Below, piece after piece: positions 26,419-35,545 of a DNA stretch of 53,344 bases; positions within the stretch are counted from its first letter, which is position 1, and every line of letters starts with the position of its first letter. The notes under the pieces are model-generated. The model saw only the letters and a list, made by a program, of their open reading frames with translations. It was not told the origin of the DNA and did no database searches. The DNA lies in the NCBI GenBank assembly GCA_028710565.1, contig JAQTTV010000022.1, positions 1 to 53,344 of the forward strand, written 5' to 3'. This DNA comes from Gallionella sp. GTDB lineage: Bacteria > Pseudomonadota > Gammaproteobacteria > Burkholderiales > Gallionellaceae. Made by a program: the position numbers and the translations under genes.

Positions 26419-27777
26419 ATGAATCAAAATCAAAAAATAGCCATTATCGGCGGCGGTTACGCGGGCATGGCGGCGGCGGCAACTTTGGCACAGCGTGGCA
26501 TCGCCGTCACGGTGTTTGAAAGTGCTAAGCAACTTGGCGGGCGGGCGCGGGGCGTGAACTATCAAGACACGGAACTGGATAACGGTCAGCATTTGTTATT
26601 GGGCTGTTATCGCGAAACCTTGCGCTTGATAGAATTGGTCGGTGGCAATATCGAGCAGGATTTTGTACGCTTCCCGCTGCAATTGGAACTGCATGGACAG
26701 TTTTCTTTAAAAGCTCCGAATTTGCCCGCGCCGCTGCATTTGTTGGTGGCGTTTGTGCAGGCGCAAGGGCTGTCGTGGGCGGATCGCTTGAAGGCGGCGG
26801 GGTTTATGCTGCGCTTGCAGCTGGCGAAATTTCGTTTGGATAGATTGCAACGTGGCATGACCGATTGCACCGTGGCGGAACTGATGGTGCGTTATGGTCA
26901 AACGGGTGAGCTAACTTTGAAGCTGTGGGAACCGTTGTGCATCGCCGCTTTGAATACGCCGATTGCACAGGCTTCGGCGCAAGTCATGCTCAACGTGCTG
27001 CGCGATTCGCTCAATCAAACTCGCGCCGACAGTGATATGTTGCTGCCGCACCTGAATTTCACAGCGCTGTTTCCGCAACGCGCCGCGCAATATGTGGAGG
27101 CGCAGGGCGGAAAAGTGCATCTCGCGTGTGGTGTGGAAACCTTGCGCTGCGTAGAAAATGGTTTTGAACTCACCACGCCGCAAGGCATTGAAACCTTTGA
27201 TAAAGTCATCTGTGCGACTTCACCTACGGCAGCAGAACGCTTATTGCGCGGCATGGTGGGTGCGAATTCATTCGCACAGCATGCAGTACGAATAAATTCG
27301 TACCCACAGGATATGGACAGCACCATCGCCATCCTTGCCGCCCTGCCGCAACAACCGATTTACACCGTGTATTTGCAATATCCCGCCGACTGCCGCTTAC
27401 CCACGCCGATGTTGGGCTTGCATCAGTGCACGAGCCAATGGCTGTTCGACAAAGGACAAATCGCGGGGCAACACGGTTTAATCGCCTCGGTGATTAGCGC
27501 GGAAGGGCTGCACCAAGACCTCACGCAAGACCAACTCGCACAAGCCGTCGCCGCCGAACTTCAACAAAAATTCGCCTTCCCCGATGCCCCCGTTTGGTAC
27601 AAAGTCATCGCCGAAAAACGCGCTACTTTCTCCTGCAACGCCTACCTCGTCCGCCCCGACCAACGCACCAGCGTGCTGAATCTATGGCTGGCGGGCGATT
27701 ACACCGCAGGCGATTATCCCGCCACGTTGGAGGGTGCTGTGATGAGTGGGGTCAAGTGTGCTGCGGAAATTTTGTAG
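26419..27777 (+). CDS. hpnE: Hydroxysqualene dehydroxylase-like FAD protein with in-frame repeat insert
   Basis: This 452-residue amine-oxidase-fold flavoprotein starts at ATG 26419. It shows IAIIGGGYAGMAAAATLAQR (FAD Rossmann), KQLGGRARGVNYQDTELDNG then QHLLLGCYRETLRLIE, and a closing LWLAGDYTAGDYPATLEGAV. These match HpnE, the squalene-associated FAD desaturase that reduces hydroxysqualene to squalene. HpnC/HpnD partners are not in this window, so the pathway (hopanoids or carotenoids) is inferred. Residues 280-297 (VGANSFAQHAVRINSYPQ) are encoded by a family B repeat at 27256-27307. The stop codon lies inside another palindrome (27774-27861). Confidence 0.85.
   Translation: MNQNQKIAIIGGGYAGMAAAATLAQRGIAVTVFESAKQLGGRARGVNYQDTELDNGQHLLLGCYRETLRLIELVGGNIEQDFVRFPLQLELHGQFSLKAPNLPAPLHLLVAFVQAQGLSWADRLKAAGFMLRLQLAKFRLDRLQRGMTDCTVAELMVRYGQTGELTLKLWEPLCIAALNTPIAQASAQVMLNVLRDSLNQTRADSDMLLPHLNFTALFPQRAAQYVEAQGGKVHLACGVETLRCVENGFELTTPQGIETFDKVICATSPTAAERLLRGMVGANSFAQHAVRINSYPQDMDSTIAILAALPQQPIYTVYLQYPADCRLPTPMLGLHQCTSQWLFDKGQIAGQHGLIASVISAEGLHQDLTQDQLAQAVAAELQQKFAFPDAPVWYKVIAEKRATFSCNAYLVRPDQRTSVLNLWLAGDYTAGDYPATLEGAVMSGVKCAAEIL
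27256..27307. repeat. Family B repeat inside hpnE
   Basis: GTGGGTGCGAATTCATTCGC opens the copy and ACGAATAAATTCGTACCCAC closes it, giving an imperfect palindrome of 52 bp. The opening is identical to that of the intergenic repeat at 498-569. The hpnE frame runs through it without a stop. Confidence 0.8.
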
Positions 27778-27861
27778 GTCGGGTTAGGTGCTTGCACCGT
27801 AACCCGACAATGTATCGCGATGGTTGTCGGGTTACGCGATAAAGTCGCTAACCCGACCTAC
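27774..27861. repeat. Nested palindrome, family C, overlapping the hpnE stop
   Basis: Outer arms GTAGGTCGGGTTAG (27774-27787) and CTAACCCGACCTAC (27848-27861) are fully complementary. Inner arms GTAACCCGACAA (27799-27810) and TTGTCGGGTTAC (27824-27835) are too, so the element can fold as one long or two stacked hairpins. The first bases supply the TAG stop of hpnE. Confidence 0.85.
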
Positions 27862-27935
27862 GTTCATACGTTGCATTCCCTCCTTTAATCCGCTACATTG
27901 CACACCATAATTTGCCTACTTTTTAGGAGTATGTT

Positions 27936-28160
27936 ATGTATGCCGAAAAACTATCCGTTTCCCTATCGGCGGGATTAGTCGGATTTATTGAGCAATATCG
28001 CACCACTTACGCGCTCAAAAGCCGTTCGCAAGTCATTGGTGCGGCATTAGAATTGCTGCGTCAGCGGGAATTAGAAACCGCGTATCTTGCCGCCAGCCAA
28101 GAAGTCGATGCGGATTGGGAGCAAACTACGGCGGATGGGTTGAATCATGAAACGTGGTGA
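27936..28160 (+). CDS. Ribbon-helix-helix antitoxin (MazE/CopG-like)
   Basis: This 74-residue protein reads YAEKLSVSLSAGLVGFIEQY then KSRSQVIGAALELLRQRELE, a ribbon-helix-helix DNA-binding domain. An acidic tail (EVDADWEQTTADG) follows that would block the toxin. A TAGGAG site precedes the ATG. Its last 14 bases overlap the start of the MazF-like toxin frame, the usual coupling of such pairs. The toxin is frameshifted, so the antitoxin may persist without its partner. Confidence 0.85.
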   Translation: MYAEKLSVSLSAGLVGFIEQYRTTYALKSRSQVIGAALELLRQRELETAYLAASQEVDADWEQTTADGLNHETW

Positions 28161-28481
28161 GATTTGGTTTGCCGAGTTAAGCCCCACACGGGGTTCAGAA
28201 ATCGCCAAATGCCGCCCTGTGTTGATCGTCAGCAACGATGCCAACAACCGCGCGCCAGCACCGTCACCATCCTGCCGCTGACTTCCAACGTGGCAAAAGT
28301 CTATCCATTTGAAGTCCTGCTCCCCGCCGCCGAATCAGGCTTGCCCAAAGACTCCAAAATCCAAGCCCAACAAATCCGCACCATCACCAAAGAACGCATC
28401 ACGGGCAACGCGGTCGGGTGCGTGCAAAAAACAACGCTACAATTGGTTGACGCGGCGATTCGGTTGCATTTAGGGGTGTAA
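28147..28481 (+). pseudogene. MazF/PemK-like toxin, frameshifted
   Basis: From the ATG at 28147 the frame reads MKRGEIWFAELSPTRGSEIA then KCRPVLIVSNDANNR, the N-terminus of a MazF/PemK endoribonuclease. It then runs into a stop near 28280. The rest of the domain continues in the next frame as STVTILPLTSNVAKVYPFEV, QAQQIRTITKERITG and a closing VDAAIRLHLGV to the TAA at 28479-28481. The break is in the run GCGCGCC near 28250 and needs one added base to restore the frame. The two halves together have the full family length (about 112), so loss is recent or a base-calling error. Confidence 0.8.
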
Positions 28482-28751
28482 TTGCCTACGGCCCAATGCG
28501 CTCAACTACTCTTTCTGAAAAGCCATTCGGCTGCGTCGTGCTGAGTGGTAAACTTGCACCCGATGTAGGCTGCGGGTGAGCTTGCGAACCACAGTATGAT
28601 TCCAGATTGAAAGCTGGGGTTCTTGCTACACCCCAGCCTACCTGCTACGCGCAGGCTTTATCGTAGCCGATAGATGAAGCACCGCGTATTTTGCTAGGTG
28701 ATTTTCACGTCTCACTCCCATCACAATCACCACTCACTAACTAACCATTAA
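28482..28751. other. Intergenic stretch with inverted repeat upstream of the ATPase-HNH island
   Basis: GTAGGCTG near 28566 faces CAGCCTAC near 28637-28644, and inside lies a hairpin AGCTGGGGT/ACCCCAGCCT. These resemble the other dispersed palindromes but I see no second copy in the window. No gene and no reverse transcriptase or retron-like RNA could be recognised here. Confidence 0.5.
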
Positions 28752-30566
28752 GTGTTGAATATGACAACCGATAAAAATAGAGTACACATAGAATATCTTG
28801 CAGATTCTATGTTTGGAAATCCTGAAGAGATTTTTCCTAAGGCATTAAAAAATGCTAGATCGTCAAAGATTGATGAATTGAGAAAAACACACCCCAATCT
28901 TCTGATTATTTGCCCTGCGCCTAAAGATTGGAACGATTTTGACTGGAAAACTCGCTTGCAAATTCAATGTTATTTGGATGACGAAGAAAGCGATGGATTT
29001 GTAAAAATTTTGTTTGCAGAACAGAGCACATTAACACCAAGCAAGGATGTTCTGGATGGGCTTTTCAAGGATGGATTTAGTACGTCATTCCCGATAGAAA
29101 AAAATGGAATCTCTTATATTTCGAGTATGGAGACATATGATATTTACGAAAAAATTAAGCAGAAACTTGATGTTGATGCGGTCAGGCATGTAGCAGAGGA
29201 TTTGCATGATGCGGGCTACAACTTCATACAATATCACCCAAATGGTAATACTCTCCGTTTGCAGAATTCTGAGGGATTCAATTACTCGCTTATGAGGGGT
29301 AAAACATTCGCAGAAACCAAATCACAAGCACAGAAGATTTTTGAGGTTGATTTACAAAACATTTCTGATCTAAATTTTAACTTCAAAGATCAAATAGGAA
29401 TTTCAAACGCTCTTCGATTCAAGTTTAACGATCCTAAAGACCTGTTTCCATATGATGTCAACATACTGGTTGGCTCTAATGGCACGGGAAAATCCTTCTT
29501 GATGCAGGAAATGATTAAAGATTTACTTGGAAAGAATGAAGAAGACCATTATGGTTTTCTGAACAAATCAAACTCTAACATCAATTGCTTAATTGCTGTT
29601 TCGTACAGTCCATTTGAAAACTATCCCGCAGACAGCAAGGATTCACGACTGATTTACAAGCACTTTGGTTTTTCAAAAGAAAGCGTGAACACATTTTCCC
29701 TTGCTGGAGGAAAAGAAGACGCTGCAAGAAATCTGGTTCAATGCCTGATAGATGATAAGGATTATGGAGACACAAAAAATTGGCTTGCAAAACTTCAAAC
29801 AATGGAGAGTACCCTTAAGATTGAGAAAAATAGCGATAAATTTGGGATCAATTTTGATTATGTTGCGGTAGAAGTGAAGAGTAGCGTCGATGTTGAGGAT
29901 TTTTTCGTCGAAAAAAAGTGCGACACGAAATGGCATTTTAAACACGAGGAACATCTTTACATTGTGCTGAGTTCAGACTCCACTGACAGCTTAAATGACA
30001 AGACTATTAAGCAACATTTAATTTCTTCAAGCGGTGTTGTTTTTCTAAAGAACAAGGCAAAAACTGAAGTAGATCCTCCAGTAGAGTATGAGTTGGTTTC
30101 CTTAAGTTCGGGTCAAAAAATATATTCTCAAATTATCATCTGCATTCTCGGTGCTATTGAACGCAATAGTCTGATTTTTTTAGATGAGCCAGAGCTTTTC
30201 CTACACCCTGCGCTCGAAATAACACTCATTGGAATGTTGAAAGAAGTTCTCAGAATCACAGACTCCAAAGCAATAGTCGCTACACACTCGGTCGTTACTG
30301 TCCGTGAGATTCCACGAGCCTGTGTTCATGTCCTTGCAAAAGAAGGCAACAGTATCTTCGTAAACAGGCCCCCTTTTGAAACTTTTGGTGGTGATATTCA
30401 AAGGATTGCTTCCTATGTGTTTGGATCCGAGGCTGTCTCTAATCCGTATGAAAAATGGTTAGCGGAAAAACGAAAAGAATTTACCCCAGAAGAGTTGATT
30501 GAAAAATTGGGTAATGACATTACAGAAGAATTGATGGTTAAAATTTATGCCACGAAGGGTAAATAG
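28752..30566 (+). CDS. AAA/ABC-type ATPase of a Septu-like defence pair
   Basis: This 604-residue protein starts at GTG 28752 (an ATG at 28761 is possible). The ATPase core is complete: Walker A VGSNGTGKSF (241-248), ABC-like signature LSSGQK (451-456), Walker B SLIFLDEPELFLHP (Asp478, Glu479) and a switch His in VATHSVVTV. This is the OLD/PtuA-like AAA15/21 group. About 235 residues before the P-loop form an extra region with no recognised motif, unlike short-N-terminus PtuA. The gene is AT-rich and is followed 2 bp later by an HNH nuclease gene, the PtuA-PtuB arrangement. Defence function is inferred from that pairing. Confidence 0.8.
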   Translation: MLNMTTDKNRVHIEYLADSMFGNPEEIFPKALKNARSSKIDELRKTHPNLLIICPAPKDWNDFDWKTRLQIQCYLDDEESDGFVKILFAEQSTLTPSKDVLDGLFKDGFSTSFPIEKNGISYISSMETYDIYEKIKQKLDVDAVRHVAEDLHDAGYNFIQYHPNGNTLRLQNSEGFNYSLMRGKTFAETKSQAQKIFEVDLQNISDLNFNFKDQIGISNALRFKFNDPKDLFPYDVNILVGSNGTGKSFLMQEMIKDLLGKNEEDHYGFLNKSNSNINCLIAVSYSPFENYPADSKDSRLIYKHFGFSKESVNTFSLAGGKEDAARNLVQCLIDDKDYGDTKNWLAKLQTMESTLKIEKNSDKFGINFDYVAVEVKSSVDVEDFFVEKKCDTKWHFKHEEHLYIVLSSDSTDSLNDKTIKQHLISSSGVVFLKNKAKTEVDPPVEYELVSLSSGQKIYSQIIICILGAIERNSLIFLDEPELFLHPALEITLIGMLKEVLRITDSKAIVATHSVVTVREIPRACVHVLAKEGNSIFVNRPPFETFGGDIQRIASYVFGSEAVSNPYEKWLAEKRKEFTPEELIEKLGNDITEELMVKIYATKGK

Positions 30567-30568
30567 TC

Positions 30569-31645
30569 GTGATCTCATTAAAACCAAAATTGCCAGATAA
30601 TTTCAAACATGAAGATTTTATTCAAAAGGTAGTGGAGGAACGACAAAAGCAAGACAAATTCAAGCAGGTAACAGCTGCTTGGAAATCCTGTGTGGAGCTT
30701 TACATTAAAAAAGGGGGAAACCCAGAAGTTGTAAAACCCGAACCAGCAATTCAAAAAGTCAAAGAGACAATCCTAGGCTTGTACTCAAGAACAGATCCGT
30801 CAAATGCAACGGTTCAGGGAGTTATCATCCCCCTTAGAGAGGATGGACGGCTGCTTCAGTTTTGCCCTTTATGTGGCGAGGCAGGAACACCGAATACACT
30901 CGATCATTACCTTCCTAAGAGTAAATATCCTGAATTTGCAATTTTGCCTCACAACCTAATTCCAGCCTGTGATATATGCCAAGGGAAAAAGTCTAACGAA
31001 ACTCTAGATAAAAATAATCAACGTTGCTTCTTGCACCCCTATTTTGATAGTGTCGAGAAGCAATTGATTCAGCTAGATATTGGTACACCGTTTGATGCGC
31101 CGCGAACATTTGATATTGTTCCACACAGTAAATTGACTGGTAAGGAAAAAAATCTTGTTCAAAGACACATTGATGGATTAAACATAAACGATAGATTCAA
31201 AAACTTTTTTGCTTCAGAACATAGAAAATTGATACGGCTTGTAACAGAAGAACTGCCGAAAACAGGCATGTCAGTCAAAATATTTGTTAAGTTTTGCAAA
31301 GATATGAATGCAGAGATAACAAGGGGCAAAAATTCCTTGTTAAAAAAAGAAAGTAACTCATTAAACTCTTGGAGTCACATTTTTTATCATGGCGTTCTAA
31401 ACAATGAAGCTTTTATGTTTTATTTGGAAAGCATAACAACTAAGCAAGGAAGAGGGGAGGTGGCACAAATTGAGCCTGAAATTGTGGCTAAATTTAAAGC
31501 TACGGCTGGAAATAACTGGGAAACGGAAATCAATAACGTATTGAAAGAATGGTTAAAAATCCCTCGTCTTCCTCATAGCTATTTAAACTCCAATCGCATT
31601 CCCTCTATCCTTGTTTCAGCTTCCCCCCTTATCCTATGTCAATAA
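30569..31645 (+). CDS. HNH endonuclease, PtuB-like partner
   Basis: This 358-residue protein starts from GTG two bases after the ATPase stop. A zinc-HNH core lies at 99-142: FCPLCGEAG (Cys99, Cys102), [14 protein letters not shown] (Asp112, His113), HNLIPAC (Asn129) and [10 protein letters not shown] (Cys134, Cys137). This is the CxxC...DH...N...CxxC form found in PtuB of Septu systems. About 95 residues before and 215 after the core are helical and unassigned. The last 10 bases overlap the uvrB start. The gene is AT-rich like its partner and unlike uvrB. Confidence 0.82.
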   Translation: MISLKPKLPDNFKHEDFIQKVVEERQKQDKFKQVTAAWKSCVELYIKKGGNPEVVKPEPAIQKVKETILGLYSRTDPSNATVQGVIIPLREDGRLLQFCPLCGEAGTPNTLDHYLPKSKYPEFAILPHNLIPACDICQGKKSNETLDKNNQRCFLHPYFDSVEKQLIQLDIGTPFDAPRTFDIVPHSKLTGKEKNLVQRHIDGLNINDRFKNFFASEHRKLIRLVTEELPKTGMSVKIFVKFCKDMNAEITRGKNSLLKKESNSLNSWSHIFYHGVLNNEAFMFYLESITTKQGRGEVAQIEPEIVAKFKATAGNNWETEINNVLKEWLKIPRLPHSYLNSNRIPSILVSASPLILCQ

Positions 31646-33654
31646 AAACCTTCCCCAACAGCCCCTACCGTCTCCATCAACCCTTTGAACCTGCTGGCGA
31701 TCAGCCGACGGCGATTGCGCAGTTGATTGAGGGGATTAACGACGGGTTGGCGTTTCAGACTTTGTTGGGTGTGACGGGGTCGGGCAAGACGTTTACGATG
31801 GCGAATGTGATTGCGCGGACGGGGCGGCCTGCGATGGTGATGGCACCGAATAAGACTTTGGCGGCACAGTTGTATTCGGAAATGCGGGAGTTTTTCCCTG
31901 AAAATGCAGTGGAATACTTTGTTTCTTACTACGATTATTACCAGCCCGAAGCCTACGTGCCGTCGCGGGATATGTTTATCGAAAAGGATTCGAGCATCAA
32001 CGAGCAAATCGAGCAGATGCGGCTGTCGGCGACCAAGGCGATTTTGGAGCGGCAGGATTGCATTATCGTGGCGACGGTGTCGGCGATTTACGGCATTGGC
32101 GATCCCGTGGATTATCACGGCATGATTTTGCATTTGCGGGCACAGGAAAAAACCAGCCAGCGCGATATGATTAAACGCTTGATTGATATGCAATATGAGC
32201 GCAATGAGCTGGATTTTTCACGCGGCAAGTTTCGGGTGCGCGGGGATGTGATTGATATTTTCCCAGCTGAAAGCAACGAATTCGCGCTGCGTGTGACCTT
32301 ATTTGATGACGAGGTGGAAACCCTCGCGCTGTTCGACCCGCTGACGGGGCATATTTTGCAGAAAATGCCGCGCTACACGGTGTATCCCTCCAGTCATTAC
32401 GTGACTCCTCGCAGCACGGTGTTGGGCGCGATTGAAACCATTAAGACCGAACTTGCGTCCCGTATTGCGTTTTACCAACGTGAAAATCAATTGGTGGAAG
32501 CGCAGCGTATTGAACAGCGCACGCGGCATGATTTGGAAATGCTAAATGAAATCGGTTTTTGCAAAGGTATTGAAAACTATTCGCGGCATTTGTCGGGACG
32601 ACCCGAAGGGGCTGCGCCACCGACGTTGCTGGACTATCTGCCGCCCGATGCGCTGATGTTTCTGGATGAAAGCCACGTGATGATTCCGCAAATCGGCGGA
32701 ATGTACAAAGGTGACCGCGCCCGCAAAGAAAACTTGGTCAATTACGGTTTTCGGCTGCCGTCAGCGATGGATAACCGCCCGCTGCGCTTTGATGAATTTG
32801 AAGGGATGATGCGCCAAAGTGTGTTTATTTCCGCCACGCCTGCGGTGTATGAAGCCGAACACGCGGGACAAGTGGTGGAGCAAGTGGTGCGCCCGACAGG
32901 GCTGATTGATCCCGTGATCGAAGTGCGTCCCGCTGTCAATCAAGTGGATGATTTGATGTCTGAAATTCACTTGCGTATCAAAGCGGGTGAGCGCGTTTTG
33001 GTGACCACCTTGACCAAACGTATGTCGGAGGATTTGACCGATTATCTTTCCGAACATGGCATCAAAGTGCGCTATTTGCATTCTGACATCGAAACCGTGG
33101 AGCGCGTGGAAATCATCCGCGATTTGCGCCTGGGGATGTTCGATGTGCTGATTGGGATTAACTTGCTGCGCGAAGGCTTGGACATTCCCGAAGTGTCGCT
33201 GGTGGCGATTTTGGATGCCGACAAAGAAGGTTTTTTGCGCTCCGAACGTTCGCTGATTCAAACCATCGGACGTGCCGCCCGCCATTTACACGGCAAAGCC
33301 TTGTTGTATGGCGACAAAATTACCCGCTCGATGCAGGCGGCAATTAGCGAAACGGATCGTCGCCGCGAAAAACAAATCGCCCACAACCTCGCCCACGGCA
33401 TCACCCCTGTTGGTGTGCAAAAACGCATCAAAGATATTATTGAAGGCGGATATGAGTCCGATGTGGCGCGCAATGATCTCAAAATCGCGCAAAGCAAGGC
33501 GAAATACTTAGCCATGAGCGAGAAAGAAATCTCCAAAGAAATCACCAAACTGGAAAAATCCATGTTGGAAGCCGCCAAGAATCTGGAGTTTGAAAAAGCC
33601 AGCGAATTCCGTGATCAATTACGCAAGCTTAGGGAAAATGTATTGTTGGGGTAA
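31636..33654 (+). CDS. uvrB: Excinuclease ABC subunit B
   Basis: This 672-residue protein (E. coli 673) is the damage-verifying helicase-like subunit of nucleotide excision repair. Walker [12 protein letters not shown] (about 44-53), the beta-hairpin [20 protein letters not shown], the DEAD-like FLDESHV and the helicase motifs [32 protein letters not shown] and [10 protein letters not shown] are all present. A C-terminal UVR motif ([19 protein letters not shown]) for UvrA/UvrC contact completes it. Its ATG lies inside the 3' end of the HNH gene. A short hairpin (TAAGGT/ACCTTA) lies at the stop. Confidence 0.96.
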   Translation: MSIKTFPNSPYRLHQPFEPAGDQPTAIAQLIEGINDGLAFQTLLGVTGSGKTFTMANVIARTGRPAMVMAPNKTLAAQLYSEMREFFPENAVEYFVSYYDYYQPEAYVPSRDMFIEKDSSINEQIEQMRLSATKAILERQDCIIVATVSAIYGIGDPVDYHGMILHLRAQEKTSQRDMIKRLIDMQYERNELDFSRGKFRVRGDVIDIFPAESNEFALRVTLFDDEVETLALFDPLTGHILQKMPRYTVYPSSHYVTPRSTVLGAIETIKTELASRIAFYQRENQLVEAQRIEQRTRHDLEMLNEIGFCKGIENYSRHLSGRPEGAAPPTLLDYLPPDALMFLDESHVMIPQIGGMYKGDRARKENLVNYGFRLPSAMDNRPLRFDEFEGMMRQSVFISATPAVYEAEHAGQVVEQVVRPTGLIDPVIEVRPAVNQVDDLMSEIHLRIKAGERVLVTTLTKRMSEDLTDYLSEHGIKVRYLHSDIETVERVEIIRDLRLGMFDVLIGINLLREGLDIPEVSLVAILDADKEGFLRSERSLIQTIGRAARHLHGKALLYGDKITRSMQAAISETDRRREKQIAHNLAHGITPVGVQKRIKDIIEGGYESDVARNDLKIAQSKAKYLAMSEKEISKEITKLEKSMLEAAKNLEFEKASEFRDQLRKLRENVLLG

Positions 33655-33956
33655 GGTTGTTCTACCTTAGGCGGATGCAATCATCCCTACGGTGTACCCT
33701 CTCCCCCTGCCCCTCTCCCACAAGTGGGCGAGGGGAGTCTGGGTTCAAATCCAGACATTCGGATATTGTTGTTTTTGAATAAAAAGTTTAATGCACCCTT
33801 ATTCCAAAAATGATTGAAAGTTGTGTAGATACCTATGCCTTGCAGGGAGGGGTTGATTTGGCTATTTGAAGTGCACCGTTTCAACCCCCATCCCAGCCTT
33901 CCCCCTGCCAGGGGGAAGGTGTAGGTTAGCACGGTGCGATTTAGGGCTTAATGCGG
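33655..33956. repeat. Intergenic gap with two palindromic repeats
   Basis: A family A copy at 33696-33735 has ACCCTCTCCCCC then CCCCTCTCCCA-caag-TGGGCGAGGGG. A second inverted repeat, CCTTCCCCCT-gcc-AGGGGGAAGG, lies at 33897-33919. It is preceded by AACCCCCATCCCAG, an arrangement close to the copy at 21022-21060 read on the other strand. No gene is visible between the uvrB and porin stops. Confidence 0.75.
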
Positions 33957-35336
33957 TTAGTATTCTAAGTGTAAGCGAACCGCATATACCTTTATGGGCC
34001 CTCGATCTGCGTTATAGGCTGGATTTTGGATATGTTGATAATCGGTCGTCAACCAAGCCCCACGGCATAAGTTGAAACTGTAATAGCCTTCGACGATGGT
34101 TTCGGGTTGATAGCGCAAGCCTTTATCGCCAATAAAGAAGGAAATGCCGCCTGCTTCAAGAAATTGCCGACGCTCAGTGGAAAGTGTGTTGCGCATCAAG
34201 GCGATGCCTGCGCCATCCTCACTGCGTCCCCAAACGTTGCCTTTGAGGGTAAGTCCTGTCGCTATCGAGCCATCGACTTCGGTAAACGCCAAGGTTTCTG
34301 TTCGTCCATCTGCTTGCATGGCACGCAAGAAATAGCCGACACCCTCACTCATTTCCTGTTCCACGTTGATGCCTAGACCGTACTTGATTTTTTCTGTGCC
34401 ACGAACGGCCAATAGCGCGTCAGGGCCTGTGTATTGCCCTGGATGTCCTTTTAACCAAGTGAGCGCATCATTGAAACTCGCCATTTTGGCTCGATTACGC
34501 CATCCCAGCATTCTGACTTTTCCAGGGTGACCTTGCCATTGATGTGCATATTCAATTTCAATTTGGTCGCCATAGTGATTACCCAAGGCATAATCGGTGG
34601 CCAACCCATTAGGATCTTTCGGTCCTGACATACGTCCGAAACGCAATACCCAATCCTGTTGATACCATTCTGCGGCAAAACCAAATCCGAAGCCGCGTGC
34701 ATCTGCGGCATAGTCATAGGAGGAATAGGTCCACGCTCCCCAGTTCATATACTGGGTATGCGGATCTTTGGCGTATAGATTGGGATCGAACACATCAAGG
34801 GTCGAGAAATTACCCACCGTTAAGACGAAACGATTTTTATCGACCATGGTCGCCAGTTGGTTTTGGTTCGCGTCAACTTGCTGGGAGTCACCCCCTTGAT
34901 TCCAAGTTTGGCGCAAAAATAGGCGTTGACGATACAGTGTGGGGTTCGTACCTGCGGCGCGCGTAATTTCACCATTGGTAAAGCCACCCAGTCCGACTAA
35001 GTTAGTCGAGAATGGCACGCCCTGAGAAATTTCTGGATTGAAATATATTTCCCCATTATCCCAAGGACGAAATCCAAAATAGCCCGTCGTGGTGAAGGTG
35101 TACATCTTCTCCGCACCCGAAATAATGCTGTTGGGACCAGAGTAGGCGGCTGAATAAGCAGGATGCTTTTGCCAGTTATAGGTAAGTTGTAGTCTAGCGG
35201 TATTTTCCTCTATGAGAGGCGCAGTGTCGGCCTGACAACTAAACGAAAAAGATAAGCCCAGCAATAGCATGGACAGGCGCGAGACGGGGAAGCCTCCTCC
35301 ACGAGAGGCGGCAGATTGCAGTTTCATGATTGACAT
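33957..35336 (-). CDS. OprB-like carbohydrate porin
   Basis: This 459-residue protein has an N-terminal basic region and hydrophobic signal (LSMLLLGLSFSFSCQA, cleaved near residue 36). The barrel domain matches OprB: QLTYNWQKHPAYSAAYSGPN, GYFGFRPWDNGEIYFNPEIS, GEITRAAGTNPTLYRQRLFL, then RFVLTVGNFSTLDVFDPNLY and DARGFGFGFAAEWYQ. It ends VYAVRLHLEY, with a C-terminal aromatic for outer-membrane insertion. It should pass sugars or other small solutes. It lies 210 bp after the RND pump gene on the same strand, separated by an inverted repeat, so it may be an independent unit. Confidence 0.88.
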   Translation of the reverse strand: MSIMKLQSAASRGGGFPVSRLSMLLLGLSFSFSCQADTAPLIEENTARLQLTYNWQKHPAYSAAYSGPNSIISGAEKMYTFTTTGYFGFRPWDNGEIYFNPEISQGVPFSTNLVGLGGFTNGEITRAAGTNPTLYRQRLFLRQTWNQGGDSQQVDANQNQLATMVDKNRFVLTVGNFSTLDVFDPNLYAKDPHTQYMNWGAWTYSSYDYAADARGFGFGFAAEWYQQDWVLRFGRMSGPKDPNGLATDYALGNHYGDQIEIEYAHQWQGHPGKVRMLGWRNRAKMASFNDALTWLKGHPGQYTGPDALLAVRGTEKIKYGLGINVEQEMSEGVGYFLRAMQADGRTETLAFTEVDGSIATGLTLKGNVWGRSEDGAGIALMRNTLSTERRQFLEAGGISFFIGDKGLRYQPETIVEGYYSFNLCRGAWLTTDYQHIQNPAYNADRGPIKVYAVRLHLEY

Positions 35337-35395
35337 CCTTTAGTTATTGTTCTTAATTTTTATTTCTTGGCCAAAGAAATATACAATACAGGCCG

Positions 35396-35446
35396 CTAGG
35401 TTTATTGTTATAAATTATACAATAACATGTTAAAACAATAACCTAG
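35396..35446. repeat. Inverted repeat between the RND pump and porin genes
   Basis: CTAGGTTTATTGTT (35396-35409) pairs with AACAATAACCTAG (35434-35446) with one bulged T. The spacer is AT-rich and carries a TATAAATTATA-like stretch. It could be a terminator for the efflux operon, an operator, or part of the porin promoter. Confidence 0.55.
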
Positions 35447-35545
35447 ATTATTGCATCTCAGGAATAGCGGTCAATCAACCTTTCCAGAGCAACATCGTTC
35501 ACACGCGGTTTCAAAGTGCGTGAAGATGCATAAAACGGATTGCAA

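Noticed and set aside
28482..28751. Retron non-coding RNA upstream of the ATPase-HNH pair
   Set aside because: PtuAB-like pairs can be retron effectors, but no reverse transcriptase gene is present on either strand and the hairpins here look like ordinary dispersed palindromes.
31639..32193. Long minus-strand frame opposite uvrB (184 codons)
   Set aside because: His/Arg-rich translation with no domain; it is the antisense of the highly conserved uvrB 5' region.
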